Assembly (NCBI GenBank): GCA_964194585.1
Contig: CAXMNG010000179.1
Coordinates: 1-5,294, forward strand
Direction of reading: 5' to 3'
Length of the DNA stretch: 5,294 nt
From: JAABYT01 sp964194585
GTDB taxonomy: Bacteria > Pseudomonadota > Gammaproteobacteria > HK1
The position numbers and the translations under genes are program-made. The notes below the pieces were generated by a model that did no database searches, had not been told where the DNA came from, and saw only the letters and a program-made list of their open reading frames with translations. Below, in pieces: positions 1 to 5,294 of the stretch. How positions within the stretch are numbered: the stretch's first letter is position 1; each line of letters starts with the position of its first letter.

Positions 1-603
1 GTTGACGATCATCTCGGCGTTGATGATGCCCTCGGGCGTCACCACATCCCAGCTGCCGTCGGCACGCTGATTGGTTTCCAGCACCGGCGTGTTGGTGTGG
101 TAGCTAGCGCCGTGCAGGCGCGCGGACTTCGCATACGCATAGGTGACACCGGAAGGATCGATGTCGCCGTCCAGGGGATCCCACAACGCGGCGATGTAGT
201 GGGAGGGATCGATCAGCGGATGGCGGCGGGCGGCCTCCTCCACCGAGATGAACTCCTGATCGAGACCCATGTAGCGTGCCTTCGATCGCTCACGTTTCAG
301 ATAGTCGTACCAATCCTGGTTGGACGCCAGATAAAAGCCCCCGGTCGCGTGCATGCCCACCGACTGACCCGATGTCTCCTCGATCTCCTTGTACAGCCTG
401 ATGGTGTAGCCCTGGAGCCTGGAGATATTGGGATCGGAGCTGATGGTGTGGATCTGACCGGCGGCGTGCCAGCTCGAGCCCGATGTGAGCTCGGAGCGCT
501 CGAGAAGCACGACGTCCTTCCAGCCGAATTTCGCCAGGTGAAAGAGAATCGAGCAGCCGACGACACCGCCGCCGATGATGACTACCTTCGCGTGTGACTC
601 CAT
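1..603 (-). CDS. DMGDH/sarcosine dehydrogenase-like FAD oxidoreductase, N-terminal part (C-terminus beyond window)
   Basis: FAD-dependent amine oxidoreductase (DAO fold) of the dimethylglycine/sarcosine dehydrogenase group, which oxidatively removes N-methyl groups. In full-length members a C-terminal GcvT-like domain passes the one-carbon unit to tetrahydrofolate; that part would lie beyond base 1 and is not visible. The 201 visible residues open with a Rossmann dinucleotide motif (GGGVVG, residues 11-16) and an acidic residue ending beta-2 (LLER, Glu35). Next comes SGSSWHAAG (41-49), matching the SGSTWHAAG segment of animal DMGDH whose His carries FAD covalently, here His46. DGDIDP (145-150) and RADGSWDV (180-187) also resemble mammalian DMGDH closely. 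The start is the ATG at 603, with GGAG 7 nt upstream. It lies 12 nt after the stop of the MttB-like gene, so the two are probably co-transcribed. The family is clear; the substrate (dimethylglycine, sarcosine or another N-methyl amine) is not. Confidence 0.88.
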   Translation of the reverse strand, partial: MESHAKVVIIGGGVVGCSILFHLAKFGWKDVVLLERSELTSGSSWHAAGQIHTISSDPNISRLQGYTIRLYKEIEETSGQSVGMHATGGFYLASNQDWYDYLKRERSKARYMGLDQEFISVEEAARRHPLIDPSHYIAALWDPLDGDIDPSGVTYAYAKSARLHGASYHTNTPVLETNQRADGSWDVVTPEGIINAEMIVN

Positions 604-610
604 GATCGTA

Positions 611-614
611 CTCC
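611..614 (-). promoter_or_regulatory. Ribosome binding site of the DMGDH-like gene
   Basis: GGAG on the minus strand, 7 nt before the ATG at 603. It sits only 1 nt past the TGA of the MttB-like gene (616-618), an arrangement that favours translational coupling and supports the chosen start. Confidence 0.65.
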
Positions 615-615
615 G

Positions 616-2157
616 TCAATACCAGGCGTCGGGCAGCTCGTGCTTGCGCCGCGCGACGAAGTCTTTGAGTGCCTCGTCCACCGCCGGGTCGATGGGCGGC
701 GCTTCGTAATCCCGCAACATCTGCTGCCAACATTCCAGGGCACGCATTTGCGCGTCCTTAGCGCCGCGCTCTTCCCAGCTCTCCACGTTCTCGCTGTCGG
801 ACATGACGGCATCGTAGTAGGCGGTCTCGTAGTTGCGCAATGTGTGCGCGCAGCCGAGAAAATGGCCCGATGGTTCCACCTCTTCATAGGCGTCCCGGGC
901 GAACGCATTGTCGTCCAGCGGCATACCCGACAGCAGGACCTGGTACGCTCCCAGGCGATCCGCGTCCAGTATGAGCTTCTCGTAGCCGGTGCAGAGTCCG
1001 CCTTCCAGCCATCCGGCGGCGTGCAGCACGTAGTTCGCGCCCCCGAGCACCGTCGACAGCATCGAGTCGGCACTTTCGTACGCAGCCTGGGCATCGGCGA
1101 CTTTCGATGCCGTCAGCGCGCCGCCGCAGCGCAACGGCACGCCCAGTCTCCGTGCAAGCTGCGCGATGATGAAATTCGACATGACAGGCTCGGGCATGCC
1201 GAAAGTAGGGGCGCCCGACTTGAGGCTCATGGAGGAGAGAAAGTTGCCGAGAATGAACGGCGCGCCGGGCTGCACTATTTGCGTGAATGCACAACACATC
1301 ATCGCTTCGGCAAGCGCTTGCGCGATGGAGGCGGCGGTGGTGACCGGGCCCATGGCGCCGCCGAGAATGAACGGCACCACGATGATGCCCTGGTTCGCGC
1401 TCGAATAGACACGGATGGACTCGGTGACGACCTTGTCCACCAGCAGTGGCGAATTGGTATTGACGTTAGCCATGATGACGCAGCTTTCCGCCACGGTGTC
1501 CTCACCATGGAGAATGCGTGCCATGGCGACCGAATCTTCGGCGCGGCTCATCTCGGTGATGGCGCCCAGATGCGGCTTGTCGGACCAGCGCATGTGAGCG
1601 TAAACCATATCCAGGTGGCGCTTGGAAACCGGCACATCGCAGGGTTCGCAAATAACGAGTCCGCCGTGATGCAGACTGGGAAGCATGTAGGTGAGCTTGA
1701 CGAGCTCGATCAGGTTGTCGATGTTGCCGTAGCGGCGACCGTTCTCCAGGTCGCGCACGAAGGGTGCCCCATAGATGGGCGCGAACACCTGATTGGTGCC
1801 GCCGATCCGAACGCTGCGCTCGGGATTGCGGGCGAGCTGTGTAAACTCCGAAGGCGCCGTTCTGCACAGCTCCCGGATCATGCCGCGGGGAGCCTTTATG
1901 CGCGTGCCTTCGACATCGGCACCGGCCTCGCGCCAGATACGCAGTGCCTCTTCATCGTCGCGGAACTCGAGCCCAATCTCCTGGATCAACCAGTCGGCCT
2001 GGTCCTCGAGTCTGACTAGGGCTTCCTCGTCGGCGAAGGGGAAGTAGGGGATCTGGCGCTTCACATATGCGGGAGCACTAGGACGCTCGCCCCGCTCCCT
2101 GCGCCGTGCCGGCCCGTCTTTACGCCGGCGCCGGCCGGCGGCGGCTTTTTCCTTCAT
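616..2157 (-). CDS. MttB-superfamily (COG5598) trimethylamine-type methyltransferase, non-pyrrolysine
   Basis: Member of the trimethylamine:corrinoid methyltransferase superfamily, whose characterised members transfer a methyl group from a tertiary or quaternary amine to a corrinoid protein in the cytoplasm. The product is 513 residues, near the usual family length of about 480-520. Visible pieces are a very basic N-terminal tail (residues 9-25, with a run of four Arg), an N-terminal helical part (about 40-110), then the Gly/Ala-rich TIM-barrel body. Recognisable segments include NVNTNSPL (231-238), GGAMGPVT (266-273), the glycine-rich GGALTASKVADAQAAYE (345-361) and GHFLG (431-435). The reading frame is intact with no in-frame TAG, so it belongs with the non-pyrrolysine homologues such as glycine betaine methyltransferase MtgB rather than archaeal MttB. 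The ATG at 2157 is chosen because AGGGGAG lies 6 nt upstream; a TTG at 2196 would add 13 residues but has no such support. No corrinoid partner is in the window. Substrate unknown; quaternary amines (betaines, carnitine, choline) are the family precedent. Confidence 0.9.
   Translation of the reverse strand: MKEKAAAGRRRRKDGPARRRERGERPSAPAYVKRQIPYFPFADEEALVRLEDQADWLIQEIGLEFRDDEEALRIWREAGADVEGTRIKAPRGMIRELCRTAPSEFTQLARNPERSVRIGGTNQVFAPIYGAPFVRDLENGRRYGNIDNLIELVKLTYMLPSLHHGGLVICEPCDVPVSKRHLDMVYAHMRWSDKPHLGAITEMSRAEDSVAMARILHGEDTVAESCVIMANVNTNSPLLVDKVVTESIRVYSSANQGIIVVPFILGGAMGPVTTAASIAQALAEAMMCCAFTQIVQPGAPFILGNFLSSMSLKSGAPTFGMPEPVMSNFIIAQLARRLGVPLRCGGALTASKVADAQAAYESADSMLSTVLGGANYVLHAAGWLEGGLCTGYEKLILDADRLGAYQVLLSGMPLDDNAFARDAYEEVEPSGHFLGCAHTLRNYETAYYDAVMSDSENVESWEERGAKDAQMRALECWQQMLRDYEAPPIDPAVDEALKDFVARRKHELPDAWY
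2124..2140. repeat. Overlapping GC palindromes at the 5' end of the MttB-like gene
   Basis: Two perfect 12-bp palindromes overlap here: GCCGGCGCCGGC at 2124-2135 and CGCCGGCCGGCG at 2129-2140. They fall in codons for the Ala-Gly-Arg-rich start of the methyltransferase, about 17-33 nt inside the gene. They could fold in the mRNA near the start codon, but the simplest explanation is biased Ala/Gly/Arg codons. Confidence 0.45.
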
Positions 2158-2163
2158 GGGCCT

Positions 2164-2170
2164 CTCCCCT
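2164..2170 (-). promoter_or_regulatory. Ribosome binding site of the MttB-like gene
   Basis: AGGGGAG on the minus strand, 6 nt before the ATG at 2157, within a purine-rich stretch. It decides the start in favour of the ATG over the upstream in-frame TTG at 2196. Confidence 0.75.
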
Positions 2171-2231
2171 CTTCCTCGCCCATAGAGTAGAGGCAAACGG
2201 TCCTGTTGTGACCCCCCTTGGTTGATCGAAA

Positions 2232-2254
2232 GTCTGGAAAATTCCCGTCCAGAC
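2232..2254. promoter_or_regulatory. Candidate operator: inverted repeat GTCTGGA-N9-TCCAGAC
   Basis: The arms at 2232-2238 and 2248-2254 are perfect 7-bp reverse complements around a 9-nt AT-leaning spacer. The repeat lies about 75 bp upstream of the MttB-like start and about 73 bp upstream of the GMC start, a position suited to co-regulating both divergent units. A further TTGGAC at 2265-2270 resembles the arm sequence. A dimeric regulator could bind here, or it could be a small hairpin; no regulator family can be named from the sequence. Confidence 0.45.
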
Positions 2255-2315
2255 GAGAACTCTCTTGGACCGGAAAGCCGTGTTGTTGCACACTCCCCGT
2301 CGGCGCGTGAAGCAA

Positions 2316-2323
2316 AGGGGGGA
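2316..2323 (+). promoter_or_regulatory. Ribosome binding site of the GMC oxidoreductase gene
   Basis: AGGGGGGA ends 4 nt before the ATG at 2328. It supports that start over an in-frame TTG at 2265 and GTG at 2307, which lie upstream of or immediately before it. Confidence 0.7.
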
Positions 2324-2327
2324 ACGG

Positions 2328-3929
2328 ATGGCGGATCGGAGCTACGATTTCATCGTGGTGGGCGGTGGATCGGCGGGCTGCGTGCTTGCCAACAGGCTGA
2401 GCGAGGGCGGACGCCACCGGATTCTCCTGCTCGAAGCGGGCCCGCGCTCTCACCCCCTCGAGCGCATCCCCATCAGTTATTCGAAGTTCATCGACAACCC
2501 GGCGGTCAACTGGTGCTTCATGTCGAAACCGGAGGAGAGCACCGCCGGGCGCCCGATTCCGGTTCCCCGCGGTCGCTTACTCGGCGGTTCGAGCGCCATC
2601 AACGGCCTGGTCTACGTGCGCGGCCAGGCACTCGACTACGACACCTGGGCGCAGATGGGAAACCGCGGCTGGAGTTACGATGATGTGTTGCCAATCTTCA
2701 AGCGCCTGGAAGCCTTCGATGGCGGCGAAGACGCATTTCGCGGAAGAAACGGCCCCCTGCGATTGACCGAAGCATACGACGAAAGTACTCTTTATGACGC
2801 ATGGTTTGCGGCTGGCGAGGAAATCGGACTCGTGCGCAATCCCGATTACAACGGCGCCAGCCAGGAAGGTATTTGCAGGACGCAGACCACTATTCACCAT
2901 GGATGGCGAATGAGCACGTCCCGTTGTTATATCGATCCGGCCCGGCGGCGCGCCAATCTCGATATCCAGTGCGATGCCCATGTGGAATCTCTGTTGCTGG
3001 ATGGAAAACGTTGCACGGGGCTTCGTTACCGAATCGGCGGTGAGAGCCGCGAGACGCACGCGCGCTGCGAGGTGGTGCTGTGCGCCGGCTCCATCAATTC
3101 ACCGCAAATTCTCGAACTCTCCGGTATAGGTCGGCCCGAGGTACTTCGAGCCCAGGGCCTTACCGTGCAGCACGCGCTTCCCGGCGTCGGTGAAAATCTT
3201 CGCGATCACTACGTCCCCCGGTTGCGCTGGAACATTACACAGCGGGGAGTGACCTTCAACGATCGCGCGCGCGGTTTCGGGCTCGCATGGCAGATTCTGC
3301 GTTACGCTCTCACGCGCCGTGGCTTCCTGGCTTTACCTTCCTCGCCGGTGCTCGTCTTCCTGCGCACCCGCGCGGAGCTGGAAGCGCCGGACGTGCAGCT
3401 TCACTTCATTCCATTCGCCATCGAAAACTTCAAGAAGCGCAGGCTGGCCAGAGAGCCTGGCATAACCATCGCCATGTGTCAGCTTCGCCCGGAGAGCAAA
3501 GGATCGATTCACATCATCTCTCCCGATCCGACAAGTGCGCCGGAAATAATATTCAACTTTCTTTCCGCCACCATCGACCGTGAGACCCTGGTGGCCGGCG
3601 TACGTGAGACACGCCGCATCGTGGAGACAAAGGCCATGGATGATTTTCGCGGCACCGAGGTCAGTCCCGGTGCCGATGTGCAGAGCGATGACGCGATCCT
3701 CGACTACATTCGCACGACCGCGCAGACTGCCTACCATCCGGTGGGCACGTGCAAGATGGGCGCGGACGAGATGGCCGTAGTCGACCCGGAGCTGAAGGTA
3801 CGCGGCATCGAGGGGCTGCGGGTCGCGGATGGATCGATAATGCCGACGTTGATGTCCGGCAACACCAACGGACCGATCATCATGATCGGCGAGAAAGCCT
3901 CCGACATGATAGTCGCGGCCTGGCGCTAG
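2328..3929 (+). CDS. GMC-family FAD oxidoreductase, choline dehydrogenase-like
   Basis: Glucose-methanol-choline family flavoprotein, which oxidises a primary or secondary alcohol using FAD and passes electrons to a carrier or oxygen. The 533 residues match the usual BetA-like length of about 530-560. The Rossmann motif GGGSAG (12-17) is followed by LLLEAG (33-38). GMC signature 1 is around GRLLGGSSAINGLVYVRG (82-99). Signature 2 is GSINSPQILELSGIG (254-268). The C-terminal catalytic region has HPVGTCKMG (470-478) with the expected active-site base His470, and GNTNGP (511-516) supplying the usual second His/Asn, probably Asn512 by hand alignment. VVDPELKVRGIEGLRVADGS (484-503) is typical of the choline-dehydrogenase branch. 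There is no signal peptide. The gene diverges from the MttB-like gene and converges with the reductase gene, its TAG stop directly abutting that gene's stop. No betaine aldehyde dehydrogenase is adjacent in the window, so choline is only one candidate; other GMC members here act on many alcohols. Confidence 0.93.
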   Translation: MADRSYDFIVVGGGSAGCVLANRLSEGGRHRILLLEAGPRSHPLERIPISYSKFIDNPAVNWCFMSKPEESTAGRPIPVPRGRLLGGSSAINGLVYVRGQALDYDTWAQMGNRGWSYDDVLPIFKRLEAFDGGEDAFRGRNGPLRLTEAYDESTLYDAWFAAGEEIGLVRNPDYNGASQEGICRTQTTIHHGWRMSTSRCYIDPARRRANLDIQCDAHVESLLLDGKRCTGLRYRIGGESRETHARCEVVLCAGSINSPQILELSGIGRPEVLRAQGLTVQHALPGVGENLRDHYVPRLRWNITQRGVTFNDRARGFGLAWQILRYALTRRGFLALPSSPVLVFLRTRAELEAPDVQLHFIPFAIENFKKRRLAREPGITIAMCQLRPESKGSIHIISPDPTSAPEIIFNFLSATIDRETLVAGVRETRRIVETKAMDDFRGTEVSPGADVQSDDAILDYIRTTAQTAYHPVGTCKMGADEMAVVDPELKVRGIEGLRVADGSIMPTLMSGNTNGPIIMIGEKASDMIVAAWR

Positions 3930-4982
3930 CTAAATGTCACGCACGTTGTCCAGGCTGGCGTCGACCCGACCGTGCTCGACGCGTTTGACCGCGTCCACCA
4001 TGGCCAGGTTGACCGGGGTCGGGATACCGAACTCCGCGCCTTTCTCGGCCACCAGCCCATTGATGTAATCGATCTCCGTGCGCCGGCCCTTCAGAATATC
4101 CTGACCCATGGAGGGGCGCATGGTCTCCGCCCGCTTTGCCGCCGACGCTTCCATTTCCGCCTCGATCTCGCTGCGAACAGCGCCACCGTCGTTGGCGGCG
4201 GCTAGCCAGCGTTCGGGCGCCACCTTGTATATGAGCTCCAGCTGGTAGCCCTGGGCGAGGCCGACACTCACCGCCTCGGCGGCGGTGCGGATGCACAGCC
4301 AGCGCGTGATGGGCTCGCGATCACACGCGTTGTTACTCATACCGGTGGCCGCTGAAAGGCCGTTTCGCGTGGCGTTAGCGACCAGCTTGGACCATCGTTC
4401 TCCCCATAGATTGCTGGTGGTCTTGGTGCTGTCGATGAGAGACAGGAGCCGTGCAACTTCTTCGACCCGGGAGGTGATACCGCCATGGGCTTCCCCGACC
4501 CGGAAAACCGTATAGTCGTTACCGCCGCGTGGAACTCCCCGGCGCACCTCACCGGGGCCCACCAGGTCGACGGCGATCTGGCTGGCGATACAGCCGATGG
4601 TCTTACCCCATCCGACGATCGCGGCGATACGGTGCTCGTTGATGCAATTCTGCAGTGACACCACATAGCCGGCCGGGGCCAGGTAGTCGCGGATCAGCGT
4701 GGTGGCCCACTCGGTGTCGTAGGATTTCGTGCACACGAAAGCGATGTCGACCGGGCCCGTGCGCGCGAGCTCCTGGACATCGGTGATGTGCATGGTCTGC
4801 ACCGGCGTGCTGAAACATTCCTCCTCGCTGAGCCCCTCGAGCGAGAGACCTTCGGCGCGCATCTTCTCCACGTGCGCCGGCCAGGGGTCGATCAAGGTCA
4901 CGTCCTCGCCGGCTCGCGCCAGATGACCACCCACGTAGGCGCCCACGGCCCCCGCACCCACGATGACTATACGCTTGCCCAT
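3930..4982 (-). CDS. Ketopantoate reductase-family (ApbA/PanE-like) NAD(P)-dependent dehydrogenase
   Basis: Two-domain dehydrogenase of the 2-dehydropantoate 2-reductase family, interconverting a 2-oxo acid and a hydroxy acid in the cytoplasm. The N-terminal Rossmann domain has GAGAVG (9-14), with Asp32 ending beta-2 (LIDPW) and Lys86 in CTKSYDT (84-90). The C-terminal helical domain (ApbA_C) carries WSKLVANATRNGLSAATG (197-214), where Lys199 matches the catalytic Lys of E. coli PanE and Asn203 the conserved Asn. It also has GRRTEIDYINGL (299-310), where Glu303 matches the conserved acidic substrate-binding residue. At 350 residues it is about 45 longer than PanE (303). Asp32 replaces the basic or neutral residue of NADPH-specific PanE, hinting at NAD(H). 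The ATG at 4982 has TGAGGG 7 nt upstream. It follows a 3-hydroxyisobutyrate-dehydrogenase-like gene by 51 bp on the same strand, probably one operon. Context argues for a catabolic role rather than pantothenate synthesis; the true substrate is unknown. Confidence 0.9.
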   Translation of the reverse strand: MGKRIVIVGAGAVGAYVGGHLARAGEDVTLIDPWPAHVEKMRAEGLSLEGLSEEECFSTPVQTMHITDVQELARTGPVDIAFVCTKSYDTEWATTLIRDYLAPAGYVVSLQNCINEHRIAAIVGWGKTIGCIASQIAVDLVGPGEVRRGVPRGGNDYTVFRVGEAHGGITSRVEEVARLLSLIDSTKTTSNLWGERWSKLVANATRNGLSAATGMSNNACDREPITRWLCIRTAAEAVSVGLAQGYQLELIYKVAPERWLAAANDGGAVRSEIEAEMEASAAKRAETMRPSMGQDILKGRRTEIDYINGLVAEKGAEFGIPTPVNLAMVDAVKRVEHGRVDASLDNVRDI

Positions 4983-4989
4983 GTTGCCG

Positions 4990-4995
4990 CCCTCA
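4990..4995 (-). promoter_or_regulatory. Ribosome binding site of the ketopantoate reductase-family gene
   Basis: TGAGGG on the minus strand, 7 nt before the ATG at 4982. The 51-bp gap to the upstream gene (4983-5033) shows no clear promoter or terminator hairpin, consistent with co-transcription. Confidence 0.6.
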
Positions 4996-5033
4996 AAGCA
5001 GATATGAAATCCATCATCACGCTACGGGTGAGC

Positions 5034-5294
5034 TCATGCAAACCGCAGGTCACACCACGACTCCCAAAGCTTCGCCAGGGCAGCGTAATCGAGTCCACCG
5101 TAACCCAGTTGCTCCGCAATTTCATACGGCGTGTGCGCGGCCGCTGTCGCGAAAAGGGGCACACCGAGATCCTGCGCCGTTTCCAGCGCGAGTAAGGAGT
5201 CTTTGCGTGCATTCGTTACAGACATACCGCCTGTAAAGTCGGCGTTGCACACCCGGTCCCGTAAGCGATGCTCCAGCGGCCGCATCAAGCCGTC
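5034..5294 (-). CDS. 3-hydroxyisobutyrate dehydrogenase-like (beta-hydroxyacid dehydrogenase) protein, C-terminal part
   Basis: The last 86 residues of a protein whose N-terminal Rossmann domain lies beyond the right edge; the frame is open through base 5294. The visible part matches the NAD_binding_11 helical domain of the 3-hydroxyisobutyrate/tartronate-semialdehyde reductase family. The segment DFTGGMSVTNARKDSLLALE (residues 19-38 of the visible part) contains the conserved ARKD, followed by a helix with GVPLFATAAAH and the GYGGLDYAAL turn typical just before the C-terminus. These enzymes oxidise or reduce small beta-hydroxy acids with NAD(P). The stop is TGA at 5034-5036, followed after 51 bp by the ketopantoate reductase-family gene on the same strand. 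The TTG and ATG near 5283-5288 are internal codons, not starts. Exact substrate cannot be judged from this piece. Confidence 0.82.
   Translation of the reverse strand, partial: DGLMRPLEHRLRDRVCNADFTGGMSVTNARKDSLLALETAQDLGVPLFATAAAHTPYEIAEQLGYGGLDYAALAKLWESWCDLRFA

Larger units (their letters stand above)
2158..2327. promoter_or_regulatory. Divergent intergenic control region between the MttB-like and GMC genes
   Basis: This 170-bp stretch separates the two divergent genes and must carry both promoters unless transcription reads in from outside. It contains both ribosome binding sites, a perfect inverted repeat at 2232-2254, and an A-rich patch (GGAAAATT, 2236-2243) that is less GC-rich than the flanking genes. 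I saw no convincing pair of sigma-70 hexamers on either strand, so no promoter is placed precisely. No small gene with a credible start was seen. Confidence 0.6.

Noticed and set aside
97..597. A 166-codon plus-strand frame opposite the DMGDH-like gene
   Set aside because: The minus strand encodes an unmistakable DMGDH N-terminus here; the plus-strand frame is a shadow without family features.
640..2019. A 459-codon open frame on the plus strand, antisense to the MttB-like gene
   Set aside because: Its translation is rich in Arg, His and Gly with no recognisable domain, it has no convincing ribosome binding site, and it lies wholly opposite a clear family member. Long antisense frames are common in GC-rich DNA.
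616..2157. Pyrrolysine (amber read-through) in the MttB-like gene
   Set aside because: There is no in-frame TAG; the frame is continuous to a TGA.
2158..2196. A longer start (TTG at 2196) for the MttB-like protein
   Set aside because: The ATG at 2157 has a strong Shine-Dalgarno at good spacing, and the 13 extra residues would be translated from the ribosome binding region itself.
2176..2260. Sigma-70 promoter hexamers for either divergent gene
   Set aside because: Candidates such as TTGGTT or TTGATC lack a matching -10 at proper spacing, and TACTCT on the minus strand is a weak match, so no precise promoter was called.
2265..2327. Upstream starts (TTG at 2265, GTG at 2307) for the GMC protein
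   Set aside because: AGGGGGGA just before the ATG at 2328 and the normal short lead to the Rossmann motif both favour the ATG.
3900..3960. A bidirectional terminator at the convergent junction
   Set aside because: Apart from the 6-bp GCTAGC palindrome there is no stem-loop with a T-run on either strand.
4788..5195. A 135-codon plus-strand frame spanning the KPR start, the operon gap and the HIBADH-like 3' end
   Set aside because: It overlaps two well-supported minus-strand genes, has no domain signature, and its composition looks like an out-of-frame reading.

Overview
The window is a compact piece of catabolic bacterial chromosome. It holds five protein-coding genes, two of them cut by the window edges, and almost no non-coding DNA. 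The DNA is moderately GC-rich, has good Shine-Dalgarno sequences, and encodes families typical of proteobacteria, most likely an alpha- or gammaproteobacterium. That assignment is inference only, because no rRNA or lineage marker is present. I found no tRNA, rRNA, CRISPR array, insertion sequence or phage gene.

Layout, left to right. Bases 1-603 (minus strand) hold the N-terminal 201 residues of a dimethylglycine/sarcosine dehydrogenase-type flavoprotein. Bases 616-2157 (minus) hold a complete MttB-superfamily (COG5598) methyltransferase of 513 residues, read without any in-frame amber codon. Its stop lies 12 nt before the flavoprotein start, so the two look like one translationally coupled unit. 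Bases 2158-2327 are a 170-bp divergent intergenic region with a perfect 7-bp inverted repeat (9-nt spacer), a candidate operator. Bases 2328-3929 (plus) hold a complete choline-dehydrogenase-like GMC flavoprotein. Bases 3930-4982 (minus) hold a 350-residue ketopantoate-reductase-family dehydrogenase whose stop codon directly abuts the GMC stop codon. Bases 5034-5294 (minus) hold the C-terminal 86 residues of a 3-hydroxyisobutyrate-dehydrogenase-like protein, 51 bp upstream of the reductase and probably in its operon.

The genes fit together as a pathway for a methylated-amine compound that also carries hydroxyl or hydroxy-acid groups. The MttB-like protein would remove a methyl group from a quaternary or tertiary amine onto a corrinoid protein. 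The DMGDH-like flavoprotein would oxidatively demethylate the resulting N-methyl amine. The GMC enzyme would oxidise an alcohol, and the two NAD(P)-dependent hydroxy-acid dehydrogenases would process the carbon skeleton. Each family assignment rests on visible motifs. The substrate and the joint pathway are inference. No corrinoid protein, reactivator, transporter, aldehyde dehydrogenase or regulator lies inside the window.
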